Assembly (NCBI GenBank): GCA_965225625.1
Contig: CBDDBH010000028.1
Span: forward strand, 246,108-310,107
Direction of reading: 5' to 3'
Origin: CBDDBH01 sp965225625
Lineage (GTDB): Bacteria > Pseudomonadota > Gammaproteobacteria > JADZEE01
Length of the DNA: 64,000 nt
Part shown: positions 36,755 through 48,810 of the stretch, piece after piece
Numbering within the stretch: the stretch's first letter is position 1
Layout of the letters: the number at the start of each line of letters is the position of its first letter
Program-made: the position numbers and the translations under genes
The notes under the pieces: generated by a model
What the model saw: only the letters and a program-made list of their open reading frames with translations
Told to the model about the DNA's origin: nothing
Database searches by the model: none

Positions 36755-37291
36755 ATGTCACGCGTCGCTAACAACCCGATCAACGTTCCCGCTGGAGTGG
36801 ACGTTACGATTGATGGTCAAAAGATTTTCGTCAAAGGCGGTAAGGGCGCACTGGAGTGGGAAATTCACTCTGCCGTAGCGGCGCTGTTGGAAGACGGTGC
36901 CATCAAGGTCAGTGCACGGAATTCGTCGAAAACAGCGGTCGCGCTCGCGGGAACCTCACGCGCTTTGTTGAATAACATGGTGACCGGTGTTTCGGCCGGA
37001 TTCGAACGAAAGTTACAAATCGTCGGTGTTGGATATCGGGCGCTGGTGGAAGGTAACTTGCTTAAGCTAAGCCTGGGGTTTTCCCATCCAACTGATTACG
37101 ACATTCCCGAAGGGATCTCGATTGAAACGCCGAGCCAGACTGAAATTGTAATAAAGGGTATAGACAAACAACGCGTCGGACAGGTTGCCGCGGACATACG
37201 AGCCTATCGACCGCCGGAACCCTATAAAGGCAAGGGCGTGCGCTACTCCGACGAGAATGTGCGGCGTAAAGAAGCCAAGAAAACTGGTTAA
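36755..37291 (+). CDS. rplF: 50S ribosomal protein L6 (uL6)
   Basis: Binds near the sarcin-ricin loop. Two repeated domains, ending with [19 protein letters not shown] and a basic tail. 178 residues. Confidence 0.97.
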   Translation: MSRVANNPINVPAGVDVTIDGQKIFVKGGKGALEWEIHSAVAALLEDGAIKVSARNSSKTAVALAGTSRALLNNMVTGVSAGFERKLQIVGVGYRALVEGNLLKLSLGFSHPTDYDIPEGISIETPSQTEIVIKGIDKQRVGQVAADIRAYRPPEPYKGKGVRYSDENVRRKEAKKTG

Positions 37292-37302
37292 GGTTTACGT
37301 TC

Positions 37303-37656
37303 ATGGATAAGAAACGCAGACGCCTTCGCCGCGCAACGCGCGTGCGGGCGAAAGTTCGCAAACTCGGGGTGTATCGGCTGACGGTGTATAAGTCACCACG
37401 TCATATTTATGCGCAGATCATCGCCCCTGGCGAGGCCAAGGTTGTGGCAAGTGCTTCGACGGTAGAAAGAGGGCTCAAGGCGGACGTTCCTTATGGCGGA
37501 AACGTACAGGCAGCCCAGGCTATTGGCAGGGCAATTGCCGAGCGTGGTAAGGCAGCTGGCGTGGAGAAAGTGGCATTTGATCGTTCGGGCTTTAAGTATC
37601 ACGGTCGGATCGCTGCGCTAGCGGATGCAGCGCGCGAGCATGGTCTCAAGTTTTGA
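37303..37656 (+). CDS. rplR: 50S ribosomal protein L18 (uL18)
   Basis: 5S rRNA-binding protein. Basic N-terminus, then [17 protein letters not shown] and [20 protein letters not shown]. 117 residues. Confidence 0.97.
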   Translation: MDKKRRRLRRATRVRAKVRKLGVYRLTVYKSPRHIYAQIIAPGEAKVVASASTVERGLKADVPYGGNVQAAQAIGRAIAERGKAAGVEKVAFDRSGFKYHGRIAALADAAREHGLKF

Positions 37657-37668
37657 GGTAAGGATTAG

Positions 37669-38172
37669 ATGGCGACACATGGAATGACGGATGATGAAGG
37701 CCTGCTGGAAAAGCTGGTTACGGTGAACCGTGTTGCGAAAGTCGTCAAAGGCGGGCGCATTTTCGGATTCTCCGCGCTGACGGTGGTGGGTGATGGCCAA
37801 GGTCAGGTCGGATTTGGTCGCGGCAAAGCGCGCGAAGTGCCCGCTGCGATCCAGAAGGCGATGGAAGCGGCGCGCAAAAATATGCAGCCTATCGCCCTCA
37901 AGGGAACGACTCTGCATCATGCGTTGATCGGGCGCCATGGGGCTGCCCGTGTCTTTATGCAACCGGCTTCGGACGGTACAGGGATCATCGCCGGTGGGTC
38001 GATGCGCGCCGTATTCGAAGTGCTCGGCGTACAAAACGTGCTCGCCAAATGTATAGGCACGACCAACCCGGTCAACGTCGTGCGCGCGACGATTAACGGA
38101 TTGACCAACATGGCAAACCCTGAGGCGATCGCCGCCAAACGTGGTAAGACAGTAGCGGAAATCCTGGAGTAA
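37669..38172 (+). CDS. rpsE: 30S ribosomal protein S5 (uS5)
   Basis: Fidelity protein at the mRNA entry. [19 protein letters not shown] carries the loop where spectinomycin-resistance changes arise, and looks unchanged. 167 residues. Confidence 0.97.
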   Translation: MATHGMTDDEGLLEKLVTVNRVAKVVKGGRIFGFSALTVVGDGQGQVGFGRGKAREVPAAIQKAMEAARKNMQPIALKGTTLHHALIGRHGAARVFMQPASDGTGIIAGGSMRAVFEVLGVQNVLAKCIGTTNPVNVVRATINGLTNMANPEAIAAKRGKTVAEILE

Positions 38173-38175
38173 ACC

Positions 38176-38376
38176 ATGGCATCCCCGAAACAGCTCAAGG
38201 TAACGCTTGAGCGAAGTACGAACGGGCGCTTAGCCGCGCAAAAAGCATGCGTGCGCGGCCTGGGTTTGCGCCGTATAAGACACAGCGTTGTAGTCGAAGA
38301 TACGCCGGCAGTTCGCGGGATGATCAACAAAGTTTCGTTCATGGTCCGCGTTGAGGAACTGACAAATGAGACTTAA
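38176..38376 (+). CDS. rpmD: 50S ribosomal protein L30 (uL30)
   Basis: Small 23S rRNA-binding protein; 66 residues, a few more than the usual 58-60. Core [20 protein letters not shown] is conserved. Overlaps the start of rplO by 11 bases. Confidence 0.95.
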   Translation: MASPKQLKVTLERSTNGRLAAQKACVRGLGLRRIRHSVVVEDTPAVRGMINKVSFMVRVEELTNET

Positions 38377-38800
38377 TGAGCTGAAGCCAGCTGCTGGTGC
38401 TAAACGCAAATCGCACCGCGTCGGCCGTGGCATTGGATCCGGTGACGGTAAGACTTGCGGGCGGGGCCACAAAGGCCAGAAGTCACGCACGGGAAGCCGC
38501 AGACGGGCGGGTTTTGAGGGCGGTCAGATGCCTCTGCAGCGGCGGCTTCCAAAATTCGGTTTCCCGTCTGCAGCGGCAAAATTTGGCGACGAAATTCGTT
38601 TGGGCGAGTTGGCTAAGGTAGACAACGAGATTATCGACGTCGCAGCGTTACACGCGGCCGGTTTAATTCGGCACAACGTCAAACAAGCGAAAGTAATAGC
38701 GTCGGGTAGCATCGATCGTGCGGTTACAGTACGCGGTTTGAAAGTTACGCCGGGTGCTTTAAAGGCGATAGAAGCGGCCGGGGGAAAGGTCGAGGCGTAA
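38366..38800 (+). CDS. rplO: 50S ribosomal protein L15 (uL15)
   Basis: Late assembly protein. [30 protein letters not shown] and [15 protein letters not shown] are canonical. 144 residues. Its TAA shares a base with the secY ATG. Confidence 0.97.
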   Translation: MRLNELKPAAGAKRKSHRVGRGIGSGDGKTCGRGHKGQKSRTGSRRRAGFEGGQMPLQRRLPKFGFPSAAAKFGDEIRLGELAKVDNEIIDVAALHAAGLIRHNVKQAKVIASGSIDRAVTVRGLKVTPGALKAIEAAGGKVEA

Positions 38801-40143
38801 TGGCACGTAACACAAATGGCGTAGGAGGACTTGCCGGGGCGACTCAGCTAACGGAGCTGCGTCAACGGCTGTTCTTCCTGGTGGGCGCCTTGGTGGTGTT
38901 CCGGATCGTTACGTTCATTCCCGTACCTGGCATTAATCCCATAGCGCTCGCGACGCTGTTCGATCAACAGCGCGGGACTATCCTCGATATGTTCAACATG
39001 TTTTCCGGTGGCGCGCTGGAGCGATTCTCAGTCGTCGCGCTTGGAATCATGCCCTACATTTCGGCTTCGATCATTATGCAGCTCATGAGCCACGTACATC
39101 CCAAGCTCGAGCAACTGCGCAAAGAGGGCGAATCCGGCCGGCGCAAGATTACGCAATACACTCGCTATGGCACGGTTGCGCTCGCCAGTTTTCAGGCACT
39201 GGGCGTTGCCATTGCGCTTGAGGGTCAGCAGGCTGGCGCGATGGCTCTGGTACCAGATGGGGGCATCGCGTTTCGCATTACGGCGGTAACGACACTGGTA
39301 ACCGGCACCTTGTTCCTGATGTGGCTGGGTGAGCAAATTTCTGAGCGCGGCGTTGGAAACGGTATTTCCATCATAATTTTTACCGGCATTGTTGCCGGCC
39401 TACCGTCGGCCATCGCGGGGACTCTCGAATTGGCGCGCACGGGTGAATTAGTGTGGTTAATGGTCTTTGGTTTGTTCGCTTTGACCATCTTGGTTACCGC
39501 TTTTGTTGTTTTCGTTGAGCGTGGTCAACGTCGGATCACCGTCAATTACGCGAAACGTCAGGTCGGTCGCCGCATGTACTCGGGCCAATCCAGCCATTTA
39601 CCTCTGAAATTGAATATGGCCGGGGTTATTCCGCCCATTTTCGCTTCCAGCATAATATTGTTTCCTACAACACTGGCGGGTTGGGCCGGCAGTTCAGAGG
39701 GGCTGGGATGGTTGCAGGACCTGACCGCAGCAATATCTCCGGGCCAACCGCTGTACGTCGCCATGTACGCCGGAGCCATTATCTTTTTCTGCTTTTTCTA
39801 TACCGCCTTGGTGGTAAATCCCAAGGATATGGCGGACAACCTGAAAAAATCAGGCGCATTCATTCCCGGCATACGCCCAGGCGAACAGACAACCCGCTAT
39901 ATCGACGGGGTGCTCACCCGGCTGACAACGGCGGGCGCGATTTACATTACCTCAGTGTGTTTGCTGCCTGAATTTTTAATTCTTAAATTTAATGTGCCGT
40001 TTTATTTTGGCGGCACATCGCTGCTTATTATTGTCGTCGTAGTCATGGATTTTATGGCTCAGGTTCAGGCGCACCTGATGTCCCATCAATACGAGGGCCT
40101 CCTTAAAAAAGCGAATCTCAAGGGGTATGGCCGGCGGTCGTAA
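38800..40143 (+). CDS. secY: Protein translocase channel SecY
   Basis: Pore of the SecYEG translocon in the inner membrane, partner of SecE encoded at 13527. Ten membrane segments are visible; the N-terminal part has FIPVPGINP and [10 protein letters not shown] (plug and helix 2 region), and the cytoplasmic loop [20 protein letters not shown] is conserved. 447 residues. Translationally coupled to rplO. Confidence 0.98.
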   Translation: MARNTNGVGGLAGATQLTELRQRLFFLVGALVVFRIVTFIPVPGINPIALATLFDQQRGTILDMFNMFSGGALERFSVVALGIMPYISASIIMQLMSHVHPKLEQLRKEGESGRRKITQYTRYGTVALASFQALGVAIALEGQQAGAMALVPDGGIAFRITAVTTLVTGTLFLMWLGEQISERGVGNGISIIIFTGIVAGLPSAIAGTLELARTGELVWLMVFGLFALTILVTAFVVFVERGQRRITVNYAKRQVGRRMYSGQSSHLPLKLNMAGVIPPIFASSIILFPTTLAGWAGSSEGLGWLQDLTAAISPGQPLYVAMYAGAIIFFCFFYTALVVNPKDMADNLKKSGAFIPGIRPGEQTTRYIDGVLTRLTTAGAIYITSVCLLPEFLILKFNVPFYFGGTSLLIIVVVVMDFMAQVQAHLMSHQYEGLLKKANLKGYGRRS

Positions 40144-40152
40144 GTTAATGTC

Positions 40153-40266
40153 ATGAAAGTACGTGCATCAGTTAAACCGATCTGTCGTAACTGCAAGATA
40201 GTTAAGCGCAAGGGCGTGGTTCGCGTGATATGTACCGATCCGCGCCACAAACAGCGTCAAGGTTAA
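40153..40266 (+). CDS. rpmJ: 50S ribosomal protein L36 (bL36)
   Basis: A 37-residue protein too short for most gene callers: [20 protein letters not shown] and then [17 protein letters not shown]. It is the zinc-binding form, with Cys-x2-Cys, a third Cys and a His (CTDPRH). ATG at 40153 is nine bases after secY; TAA at 40264-40266. Position between secY and rpsM is the standard one. Confidence 0.97.
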   Translation: MKVRASVKPICRNCKIVKRKGVVRVICTDPRHKQRQG

Positions 40267-40309
40267 GCAAGCCTCACGGTTCTGAGCGGCTCAAAGAGAG
40301 AAAACAAAT

Positions 40310-40669
40310 ATGGCTCGCGTTGCTGGAATTAATGTACCGGATCAAAAGCACGCTGTGGTGGCTTTAACCGCAATTTACGGGATAGGCAACAGCCGCGCTA
40401 TCAAGATCTGCATGGTGACAGGTGTAGCTCCGTATACCAAGGTCAAGGATTTGACTGAAGAGGAGCTCGAAAAGCTGCGCGGGGAAGTCATCAAGTACGA
40501 AATAGAAGGTGATCTTCGTCGCGAGCGATCAATGAACATTAAGCGACTCATGGATCTGGGTTGCTATCGAGGTATTCGACACCGGCGGGGTTTGCCAGTT
40601 AGAGGTCAGCGTACCAAGACCAACGCGCGCACCAGGAAAGGGCCGCGCCGCATCATCAAGAAGAAGTAG
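40310..40669 (+). CDS. rpsM: 30S ribosomal protein S13 (uS13)
   Basis: Forms the B1 bridge with L5. Begins [20 protein letters not shown] and ends with the basic tail [19 protein letters not shown]. 119 residues. First gene of the alpha operon. Confidence 0.97.
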   Translation: MARVAGINVPDQKHAVVALTAIYGIGNSRAIKICMVTGVAPYTKVKDLTEEELEKLRGEVIKYEIEGDLRRERSMNIKRLMDLGCYRGIRHRRGLPVRGQRTKTNARTRKGPRRIIKKK

Positions 40670-40677
40670 GGACAGTT

Positions 40678-41067
40678 ATGGCAAAAGCGGCAGAGAAACC
40701 ACGCAAGAAGGTTAAGAAGACCATCGTCGATGGAGTGGCGCACATTCATGCGTCATTCAATAACACGATTATTACGGTTACTGATCGACAGGGAAATACC
40801 GTGGCTTGGTCGACGGCCGGAGGTAGTGGATTCCGCGGTTCGCGGAAAAGTACGCCCTTTGCGGCTCAGGTTGCCGCGGAAAAGTTGACCAGCACAATGC
40901 AGGACGTAGGAATGCTGAATCTTGACGTGTTTGTGAAAGGCCCTGGACCGGGACGCGAGTCGGCCGTGCGGGCGCTAAATGCGGCGGGATTCAAGATTAA
41001 CAACATCACCGACGTGACGCCGATTCCGCACAACGGGTGCCGGCCACCGAAAAAGCGCCGGGTTTAG
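40678..41067 (+). CDS. rpsK: 30S ribosomal protein S11 (uS11)
   Basis: Platform protein near the mRNA exit. [20 protein letters not shown] and the C-terminal [16 protein letters not shown] are canonical. 129 residues. Confidence 0.97.
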   Translation: MAKAAEKPRKKVKKTIVDGVAHIHASFNNTIITVTDRQGNTVAWSTAGGSGFRGSRKSTPFAAQVAAEKLTSTMQDVGMLNLDVFVKGPGPGRESAVRALNAAGFKINNITDVTPIPHNGCRPPKKRRV

Positions 41068-41081
41068 ACGAGACGTAAAAT

Positions 41082-41705
41082 ATGGCTAAATACACAGGCC
41101 CAAAATGTAAACTCAGCCGCCGCCATGGCGTTGATCTATGGTTGAAAAGCCGTGGTCGTCCGGTGGAATCAAAGTGTCAATTGGACAAGCCCCCTGGCCA
41201 GCACGGTGATGGGCGGCAGCGCAGGTTGTCCGACTATGCGTTGCAGCTACGTGAAAAGCAAAAACTTCGTTGTATCTACGGCATATTGGAGCGTCAGTTC
41301 CGCAATTATTATAAAAAGGCGGCTCACGGTAGGGGTGCAACCGGCGAGGTTTTGCTACAACTGCTTGAATCGCGGCTGGACAATATTGTCTATCGGTCCG
41401 GCTTTGCCGCGACCCGCGCGGAAGCGCGACAGTTGGTGAGTCATAAAGCCGTTACGGTTAACTCGAAAGTCGTGAACATCCCGTCGTATCAAGTGAAACC
41501 GAACGACAGCGTTGGAATACGCGAAAAATGTCAGAAACAAGTACGTATAAAGGACGCGTTAACGATCGCAGAACAATTTGGGATCCCAGACTGGATAGAA
41601 CTCGACTCTAAAAAAATGGAAGGCATCTTCAAACATGCCCCAGAGCGCGATGAGTTGCCTGCGGATATAAACGAGTCTCTGGTCGTTGAGCTGTACTCCA
41701 AGTAA
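41082..41705 (+). CDS. rpsD: 30S ribosomal protein S4 (uS4)
   Basis: Assembly initiator and repressor of the alpha operon in E. coli. Begins [19 protein letters not shown] and has the S4 domain with [20 protein letters not shown]. 207 residues. The cysteine-rich zinc motif of some S4 forms is absent. Confidence 0.97.
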   Translation: MAKYTGPKCKLSRRHGVDLWLKSRGRPVESKCQLDKPPGQHGDGRQRRLSDYALQLREKQKLRCIYGILERQFRNYYKKAAHGRGATGEVLLQLLESRLDNIVYRSGFAATRAEARQLVSHKAVTVNSKVVNIPSYQVKPNDSVGIREKCQKQVRIKDALTIAEQFGIPDWIELDSKKMEGIFKHAPERDELPADINESLVVELYSK

Positions 41706-41727
41706 GCGAAATACGGGAGAATTATTG

Positions 41728-42735
41728 ATGTCGGCATTTCAAACCGATTTATTGAAACCACGTGTGGTTGATGTTCAGCCGATTAACGATCACAGCGCCA
41801 AGGTGTCATTGGAACCACTGGATCGAGGTTTTGGCCATACTTTAGGTAACGCGCTGCGTCGGGTCTTGTTGTCATCCATGTCCGGCTGCGCGGTTGTTGA
41901 AGTGGAAATTGAAAATGTACTGCACGAGTACACCACCATAGAAGGCGTGCAGGAAGATGTCACAGACATACTTCTCAACCTCAAAGGGTTGGCGGTGCGC
42001 CTGCATGCCAAGGATGAGGTGACGTTGTCGCTGAATAAAAAGGGTCCATGCTCGGTGGTGGCCGGGGATATCGTTCTTGATCATGATGTTGAGATTATTA
42101 ATCCAGAACACCAGCTGGCGACCTTGGCAGATAACGGCGAGCTTAATATGTCCATCAAGGTGTTGCGCGGGCGGGGTTATGAACCAGCCAACATCCGCGA
42201 GAACCCCGAAGAGACCGAACAACGGATAGGACGACTGAAGCTGGATGCTTCGTTCAGCCCGATCCGCCGGGTGGCCTATGAAGTTCAGCGGGCGAGAGTG
42301 GAGCAGCAAACTGATCTGGATAAACTGATCTTGGAAGTGGAAACGGATGGCACCATCGATCCGGAGACGGCGGTACGCAATGCCGCGGCGATACTTCAGG
42401 ATCAGCTTTCGATTTTCGTGGATTTGAGTGGTTCAAAACAGCCCGAGACGGAAAAAGCTGAAGAACTCGAAATCGATCCATTATTGTTGCGCTCGATAGA
42501 TGACCTGGAATTAACGGTGCGCTCGGCGAATTGCCTCAAGGCAGAAAGCATTTATTACATAGGCGATCTAATCCAGCGTACCGAGGTCGAGTTGCTGAAA
42601 ACCCCGAACCTCGGTAAGAAGTCGCTAACTGAGATCAAGGACGTACTCGCAACGCGCGGTTTGTCATTAGGCATGCGTCTGGAAAACTGGCCACCGCCTA
42701 GTCTGCATAGTGAGGAAAAGGCTCCAGCGCTTTAA
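41728..42735 (+). CDS. rpoA: RNA polymerase subunit alpha
   Basis: Assembly platform of RNA polymerase, with promoter UP-element and activator contacts in the C-terminal domain. ATG at 41728 gives [18 protein letters not shown]; the open frame extends into rpsD without homology. N-terminal domain has [19 protein letters not shown]-terminal domain has [15 protein letters not shown] and [14 protein letters not shown]. 335 residues. Confidence 0.97.
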   Translation: MSAFQTDLLKPRVVDVQPINDHSAKVSLEPLDRGFGHTLGNALRRVLLSSMSGCAVVEVEIENVLHEYTTIEGVQEDVTDILLNLKGLAVRLHAKDEVTLSLNKKGPCSVVAGDIVLDHDVEIINPEHQLATLADNGELNMSIKVLRGRGYEPANIRENPEETEQRIGRLKLDASFSPIRRVAYEVQRARVEQQTDLDKLILEVETDGTIDPETAVRNAAAILQDQLSIFVDLSGSKQPETEKAEELEIDPLLLRSIDDLELTVRSANCLKAESIYYIGDLIQRTEVELLKTPNLGKKSLTEIKDVLATRGLSLGMRLENWPPPSLHSEEKAPAL

Positions 42736-42846
42736 GCTAGCGGCCAGCAAATTCATGGTAATAGGGTTTACACTCGTTTCAAGATATAAATGTTGTGCCG
42801 GTGCGCGAGCGCCAGGCGTGCAACGCGCAGCTTAAGGGTTACCCCG

Positions 42847-43242
42847 ATGCGACATAAAAATAGCGGCAGGACTTTAGGGCGAACCAGTAGTCATCGCACT
42901 GCTATGTACCGCAATATGGCAGTTTCCCTGTTTCGCCACGAACTCATCAAGACGACGCTGCCCAAGGCCAAGGAATTGCGACGCATTGCTGAGCCCTTGA
43001 TTACGCTGGCCAAGACCGACAATCTTGCCGGTCGGCGCCTGGCGTTCTCCCGGTTACGTGATCGTGAAATCGTGGTGAAGCTGTTCGCAGAACTGGGTCC
43101 GCGCTATGCAGATAGACCCGGCGGTTACCTGCGTATCATGAAATGCGGCTTTCGTGCTGGCGACAAAGCCCCCATGGCGTATGTCGAACTGCTCGACCGC
43201 TCAATCGCTGATGACGCGTTGGACGAGGCCGCAGCCGGATAG
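42847..43242 (+). CDS. rplQ: 50S ribosomal protein L17 (bL17)
   Basis: Last gene of the alpha operon. ATG at 42847 gives [20 protein letters not shown], the family start; the frame is open to 42790 without homology. 131 residues. It follows rpoA after 111 bases, a larger gap than elsewhere in the operon. Confidence 0.97.
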   Translation: MRHKNSGRTLGRTSSHRTAMYRNMAVSLFRHELIKTTLPKAKELRRIAEPLITLAKTDNLAGRRLAFSRLRDREIVVKLFAELGPRYADRPGGYLRIMKCGFRAGDKAPMAYVELLDRSIADDALDEAAAG

Positions 43243-43260
43243 TTTGCAGTTTCTATCAGG

Positions 43261-44071
43261 GTGAGTGGTGGCCCCAATCCCACGATTGTCTTTGTTACAG
43301 ATTTCGGTCTGACCGGGCCCTATGTCGGCCAGATGGAGGCCGTCATTGTGTCCATCTCGCCTCGTGCGCGGTTGATAAATCTGTTAGCCGACGCTCCTGT
43401 ACACAATCCGCGCGCTACAGCCTATCTGCTAGCCGCCTACCAGCAGCATTTCAAGGCCGGAACGATATTTTTGTGCGTTGTTGATCCTGGCGTTGGAACG
43501 CAACAAAGCTTGCCGGTGATCGTTTCAGCACAGGACAAATGGTGCCAGCAATCCTGGCGTTGGAACGCAACAAAGCTTGCCGGTGATCGTTTCAGCACAG
43601 GACAAATGGTTTGTCGGGCCTGACAACGGACTGTTCGACGCCCTATTCGCACAATTTCCCGACTGCCGCGCTTGGCGGTTGGATTGGCGCCCGGCCCGGC
43701 TGTCGGCCAGCTTTCACGGGCGGGATCTATACGCCCCGGTGGCGGGCAGGCTGGCAATCGGTGAATGGCTAGCAGCCAGTGAGTTTCAGGTTGCAGATCG
43801 CGCCTGTCAATCTGACCTGGAGGAAGTCGTCTACATTGACCATTTCGGTAATGTGATGATGGGACTGCGCACTACCCAGATTGCTGCGGCCTCGACACTA
43901 TCCATCGCCGGTCGCAGCGTGCACGCCGCCCAGACCTATGCCAGAGTCGCTGTTGGGGAATTGTTTTGGTACGAAAATTCTAACGGTTTGGTGGAAATCG
44001 CCGCAAACCAACGTCGCGCCAATGAGGAACTCGGGGTCGCGATCGGTGACGCGGTGGAGATAAAGGTTTAG
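43261..44071 (+). pseudogene. SAM hydroxide adenosyltransferase (DUF62), broken by a 67-bp duplication
   Basis: The intact family hydrolyses S-adenosylmethionine to adenosine and methionine. The first frame, from GTG 43261, encodes TIVFVTDFGLTGPYVGQMEA and IFLCVVDPGVGTQQSLPV, then runs off into a wrong frame and stops at 43623. The second frame, from about 43577, resumes at SAQDKWFVGPDNGLFDAL and continues through VVYIDHFGNVMMGL and NSNGLVEIAAN to 44071. The break is a tandem duplication: 43484-43543 is repeated exactly at 43551-43610 with seven bases (gccagca) between, a 67-base period. Removing one period restores a single frame of about 247 residues, the normal family size. So the function is probably lost or phase-switched. 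Confidence 0.88.
43484..43610 (+). repeat. Tandem 60-bp duplication inside the SAM hydrolase gene
   Basis: Two identical 60-base copies (43484-43543, 43551-43610) with a 7-base spacer. The 67-base period is not a multiple of three and so causes the frameshift. Confidence 0.95.
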
Positions 44072-44266
44072 CCCGCGTATTGCACCAAGGTTCGCTAATC
44101 ACCCTTGGCATGCATTGAGCGGTGGTCTACCACGCGGAACCCTCGTCGCGGTCTCCTCTCTTCAACGACCCTGCACCGACTTTCGGACGTCTCGTGCCAA
44201 CCTTTCAGCCGCCACAGAACGTTGAAGAGGGCCACCGGGGATAGGGGGCCCCAGCATCCGAGTGGC
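44069..44266. other. Intergenic stretch with repeat-like start and long-range inverted repeat
   Basis: This gap separates the SAM hydrolase remnant from gatB, which converge. Its start TAGCCCGCGTATTGCACCAAGG matches the first bases of the repeat copies at 5105 and 63652 (AGCCCGCATATTGCA then AAGG), but the rest does not. CTCTTCAACG at 44158-44167 is repeated inverted at 44220-44229. A short CCAAGG/CCTTGG pair occurs near 44087-44107. No gene is seen. Confidence 0.5.
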
Positions 44267-45715
44267 TCATCCGTTACGTCGTGATTCGAGCTTGGCCACC
44301 AGCAATTCGTTGACCTTTTTTGGGTTTGCCTTACCGCCGGAATTTTTCATGATCTGACCGACAAAAAATCCCAGAACTTTCGATTTTCCGGCCAGGTACT
44401 GTTCGACTTGAGACTCGTTTGCCGCAATGACGTTATCGATTAGCGCTTCGAGTTCCGTATTGTCGCTGATTTGCCGTAAACCGCGGTGCTCGATGAGTGC
44501 ATCAGCATCACCTTCGCCGCGCCACATGGCGTCGAAGATGTCTTTGGCGATTTTGCCCGATACCGTCCCGTCTTCTATGCGTCCCAGCATTAACCCGAGT
44601 TGCTGCGCTGTCACAGGTGATTCACTTATGTCGCGGTTGGCGGCGTTGAGCGCTCCGGTGACTTCCGTGATGACCCAATTTGCGGCCAGCTTGCTGGCTA
44701 CACCTGCCGCAGATATCGTCGCTTCGAAGTAATCTGCCAGTAGTTTGTTTGCAGTCAAAAGCTCTGCCTCGTAGCTGCCCAACTCATAGTCTTGCAGGAA
44801 GCGTCTGCGTTTGGCGTTAGGCAGTTCCGGGAGCGAGTTTTTGATTTCTTCTACGAACGACCCGTCCAGCACTATCGGCAACAGATCGGGATCCGGGAAG
44901 TAGCGATAATCGTTTGATTCCTCCTTGGTGCGCATCGAACGCGTCTCGTCACGACTTGCGTCGTACAGTCTGGTTTCCTGGATTAACTTGCCGCCCGCTT
45001 CCAGTACTTCGGCCTGCCGCTCCACCTCGTGGTTTATCGCCCGTTCTAGAAACCGGAAGGAATTCAGGTTCTTAACCTCTGCGCGCGTGCCAAATTTCGT
45101 TTCCCCGATTGCTCTCAGCGACACATTCGCGTCACATCGAAACGAGCCTTCCTGCATGTTGCCATCGCTGATATTTAAATAACGTACCAGCGTATGCACA
45201 CATCGTGCATAAGCGACCGCTTCGGCTGCCGAGCGTAGGTCCGGTTCGGACACGATTTCCAGAAGTGGTGTGCCAGCTCGGTTAAGATCAATAGCCGTCA
45301 GGCCGGGGAATTCCTCGTGCAGCGATTTACCGGCATCCTCTTCCAGGTGAGCGCGTGTGACACCAATTGTTTTCGGCGTCTCACCTTCGAGATGTATTTC
45401 GATTGTGCCCTTGCCGACGATCGGTAATTCGTATTGGCTGATTTGATAGCCTTTTGGCAGGTCCGGATAGAAATAGTTCTTGCGGGCAAAAATCGACCGT
45501 TCAGGAATGACTGCGCCGATAGCAAGTCCGAAACTGACTGCCATTTTCACGACTTCGGCGTTAAGCACCGGCAATACGCCAGGCAGACCCAGGTCGATTT
45601 CACAAGCCTGGGTGTTGGGCGAAGCACCGTATTGGGTCGGCGCAGCCGAAAAGATCTTACTGTTCGTGCGTAGTTGAGTATGGATTTCCAACCCTATGAC
45701 CGTTTCCCACTGCAT
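44267..45715 (-). CDS. gatB: Asp/Glu-tRNA amidotransferase subunit B
   Basis: Kinase and tRNA-binding subunit of GatCAB, which converts misacylated Asp-tRNA(Asn) and/or Glu-tRNA(Gln) to the amidated forms. Begins [20 protein letters not shown]; contains [17 protein letters not shown] and the C-terminal YqeY-like tail domain with [12 protein letters not shown]. 482 residues. It is 21 bases after gatA. Confidence 0.97.
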   Translation of the reverse strand: MQWETVIGLEIHTQLRTNSKIFSAAPTQYGASPNTQACEIDLGLPGVLPVLNAEVVKMAVSFGLAIGAVIPERSIFARKNYFYPDLPKGYQISQYELPIVGKGTIEIHLEGETPKTIGVTRAHLEEDAGKSLHEEFPGLTAIDLNRAGTPLLEIVSEPDLRSAAEAVAYARCVHTLVRYLNISDGNMQEGSFRCDANVSLRAIGETKFGTRAEVKNLNSFRFLERAINHEVERQAEVLEAGGKLIQETRLYDASRDETRSMRTKEESNDYRYFPDPDLLPIVLDGSFVEEIKNSLPELPNAKRRRFLQDYELGSYEAELLTANKLLADYFEATISAAGVASKLAANWVITEVTGALNAANRDISESPVTAQQLGLMLGRIEDGTVSGKIAKDIFDAMWRGEGDADALIEHRGLRQISDNTELEALIDNVIAANESQVEQYLAGKSKVLGFFVGQIMKNSGGKANPKKVNELLVAKLESRRNG

Positions 45716-45736
45716 TGGATAACCTATATCGACGTA

Positions 45737-47200
45737 CTAATGTGTTGCTGGCGGTTCTACCGGCGCCCGCGTATGCCAATCCGTCCGCAATTGAAACTGA
45801 TGCGCAATCTGCAATAGTCGGCTTTCCTGAAAGTAGCCACCGATGAGCTGTACTCCCACCGGAAGGCCGTCCACAAATCCGATCGGCAAGGCCAGCGCTG
45901 GTAGTCCGGCCAGATTTACCGACGTCGTGTAAATATCGGATTTGTACATGTTAATGGGATCGTGTGCTTTCTCGCCAAGTTTAAATGCTACTGTCGGGGT
46001 AACCGGCGTTAACAAAACATCAACGTCTGCCAGTACGCGCTTAAAATCTTCGCTGATAAGTCGTCTGATTTTCTGTGCTTGTAGGTAGTAGGCGTCGTAA
46101 TAGCCAGCGGAGAGCGCATAGGTGCCAATCATAATGCGACGCTTCACCTCGGCTCCAAAGCCCTCGCCGCGTGAACGTTTGTAGAGATCGTGAATATTTT
46201 CTGGATCTGCACAGCGGTGTCCGTAGCGTACACCGTCATAACGCGCGAGATTGGACGAACACTCAGCGGGTGCTACAACGTAATAGGCCGGTATAGACAG
46301 ATGGGTGTGCGGTAGACTGACCTCAGAGACCTTCAGACCTAAGGCATTGAATTCATCCAGCGCGGCGTCAATGACGGCTGAGATTGCCGGATCCAGATCT
46401 CCCTCGAAATATTCTCGCGGAAGTCCCACTCGCATTATCTCCGTGGGCTGCTGCAAAGCAGCAGCATAGTCTTGCGGGGCCTTTGCAGCCGACGTTGAAT
46501 CGCGCGCATCAACGCCGGCCATAACGTTTAACAATAACGCGGCATCCTCGGCCGTCTTTGCCATCGGTCCGCCTTGATCCAGGCTCGACGCGTAAGCGAT
46601 CATGCCGTAACGTGATACCAGCCCGTAGCTGGGTTTCAGACCTGTGATACCGCAAAAGGCCGCGGGTTGACGAATAGAGCCGCCGGTGTCAGTCCCCGTT
46701 GCTGCCGGCGTCAAACGCGCGGCGACTGCGGCTGCTGATCCCCCCGAGGAACCGCCGGGCACGCGCTGAAGATCCCAAGGGTTTCTTGTCGGTCCATAGA
46801 AACTGTTTTCGTTAGATGAGCCCATTGCGAACTCGTCCATGTTGGTTTTGCCGAGCATAATCAAACCGGCTTCGCTTAGACGTTCCACCACAGTCGCATC
46901 ATAGGGAGCGATGAAGGTGTCCAGCATTTTTGAGCCGCATGTAGTACGTACACCGCGAGTGCAGAATATATCCTTGTTCGCGTACGGGACCCCACAAAGT
47001 GGGCCGGCGTTTCCAGCACCTCGTTTAGCATCGGCTTCATCGGAATCCGCTAACGCGCGCTCCCGCGTTACGGTGATGAAGCTATTGAGCAGTGGGTCTA
47101 GCCGCTCGATCCGGTCGAGAAACGTCTGCGTGAGCTCGCGGCTCGAAAATTCCCCACGAGCGAGGCCGTCAGCAAGTTCTTTGAGCGTGCGGGTATGCAT
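45737..47200 (-). CDS. gatA: Asp/Glu-tRNA amidotransferase subunit A
   Basis: Amidase subunit that frees ammonia from glutamine. The Ser-cisSer-Lys triad is visible: Lys in VPYANKDIF, the glycine-serine-rich signature [14 protein letters not shown], and the nucleophile serine in [13 protein letters not shown]. 487 residues. Start ATG at 47200 is nine bases downstream of the gatC stop. Confidence 0.97.
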   Translation of the reverse strand: MHTRTLKELADGLARGEFSSRELTQTFLDRIERLDPLLNSFITVTRERALADSDEADAKRGAGNAGPLCGVPYANKDIFCTRGVRTTCGSKMLDTFIAPYDATVVERLSEAGLIMLGKTNMDEFAMGSSNENSFYGPTRNPWDLQRVPGGSSGGSAAAVAARLTPAATGTDTGGSIRQPAAFCGITGLKPSYGLVSRYGMIAYASSLDQGGPMAKTAEDAALLLNVMAGVDARDSTSAAKAPQDYAAALQQPTEIMRVGLPREYFEGDLDPAISAVIDAALDEFNALGLKVSEVSLPHTHLSIPAYYVVAPAECSSNLARYDGVRYGHRCADPENIHDLYKRSRGEGFGAEVKRRIMIGTYALSAGYYDAYYLQAQKIRRLISEDFKRVLADVDVLLTPVTPTVAFKLGEKAHDPINMYKSDIYTTSVNLAGLPALALPIGFVDGLPVGVQLIGGYFQESRLLQIAHQFQLRTDWHTRAPVEPPATH

Positions 47201-47209
47201 GGTAGCCGC

Positions 47210-47497
47210 CTAATCGACCACCTTTGGCACCAAATACAAGCCGTCTTGCACCTGTGGTGCGTTCTCCTGGAAGAGTTCTCGTTTTACCACCGCGTCCACA
47301 GAATCGGGGCGCAGCGGCGTCGCGGTTTCGTTTGAGTGCGCCATCGGGGTGATACCTGAGAGCTCCGCAGTGCTCATCTGCGCGACAAACTCCAGGATAC
47401 TTGCCAGTTCGCCGCGCAATTCTTCAATTTCCCCAGGCGTTAGCCCCAGTTGGGCGAGCTCGGCAATTGCTTCCACCTGAGCCTTATCCAGCGACAT
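47210..47497 (-). CDS. gatC: Asp/Glu-tRNA amidotransferase subunit C
   Basis: Small subunit that stabilises GatA. The ATG at 47497 gives MSLDKAQVEAIAELAQLGLT and 95 residues, the family size; the open frame to 47593 adds unrelated residues. An ACGAGGT ribosome site lies just upstream. First gene of gatCAB, divergent from mreB. Confidence 0.95.
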   Translation of the reverse strand: MSLDKAQVEAIAELAQLGLTPGEIEELRGELASILEFVAQMSTAELSGITPMAHSNETATPLRPDSVDAVVKRELFQENAPQVQDGLYLVPKVVD

Positions 47498-48752
<1,255 letters not shown>

Positions 48753-48810
48753 TCGGGTAAGCGGGACTTAAGACCGTCCCGAGAGATTCCCTAACACAGG
48801 AGCAAGAGCC

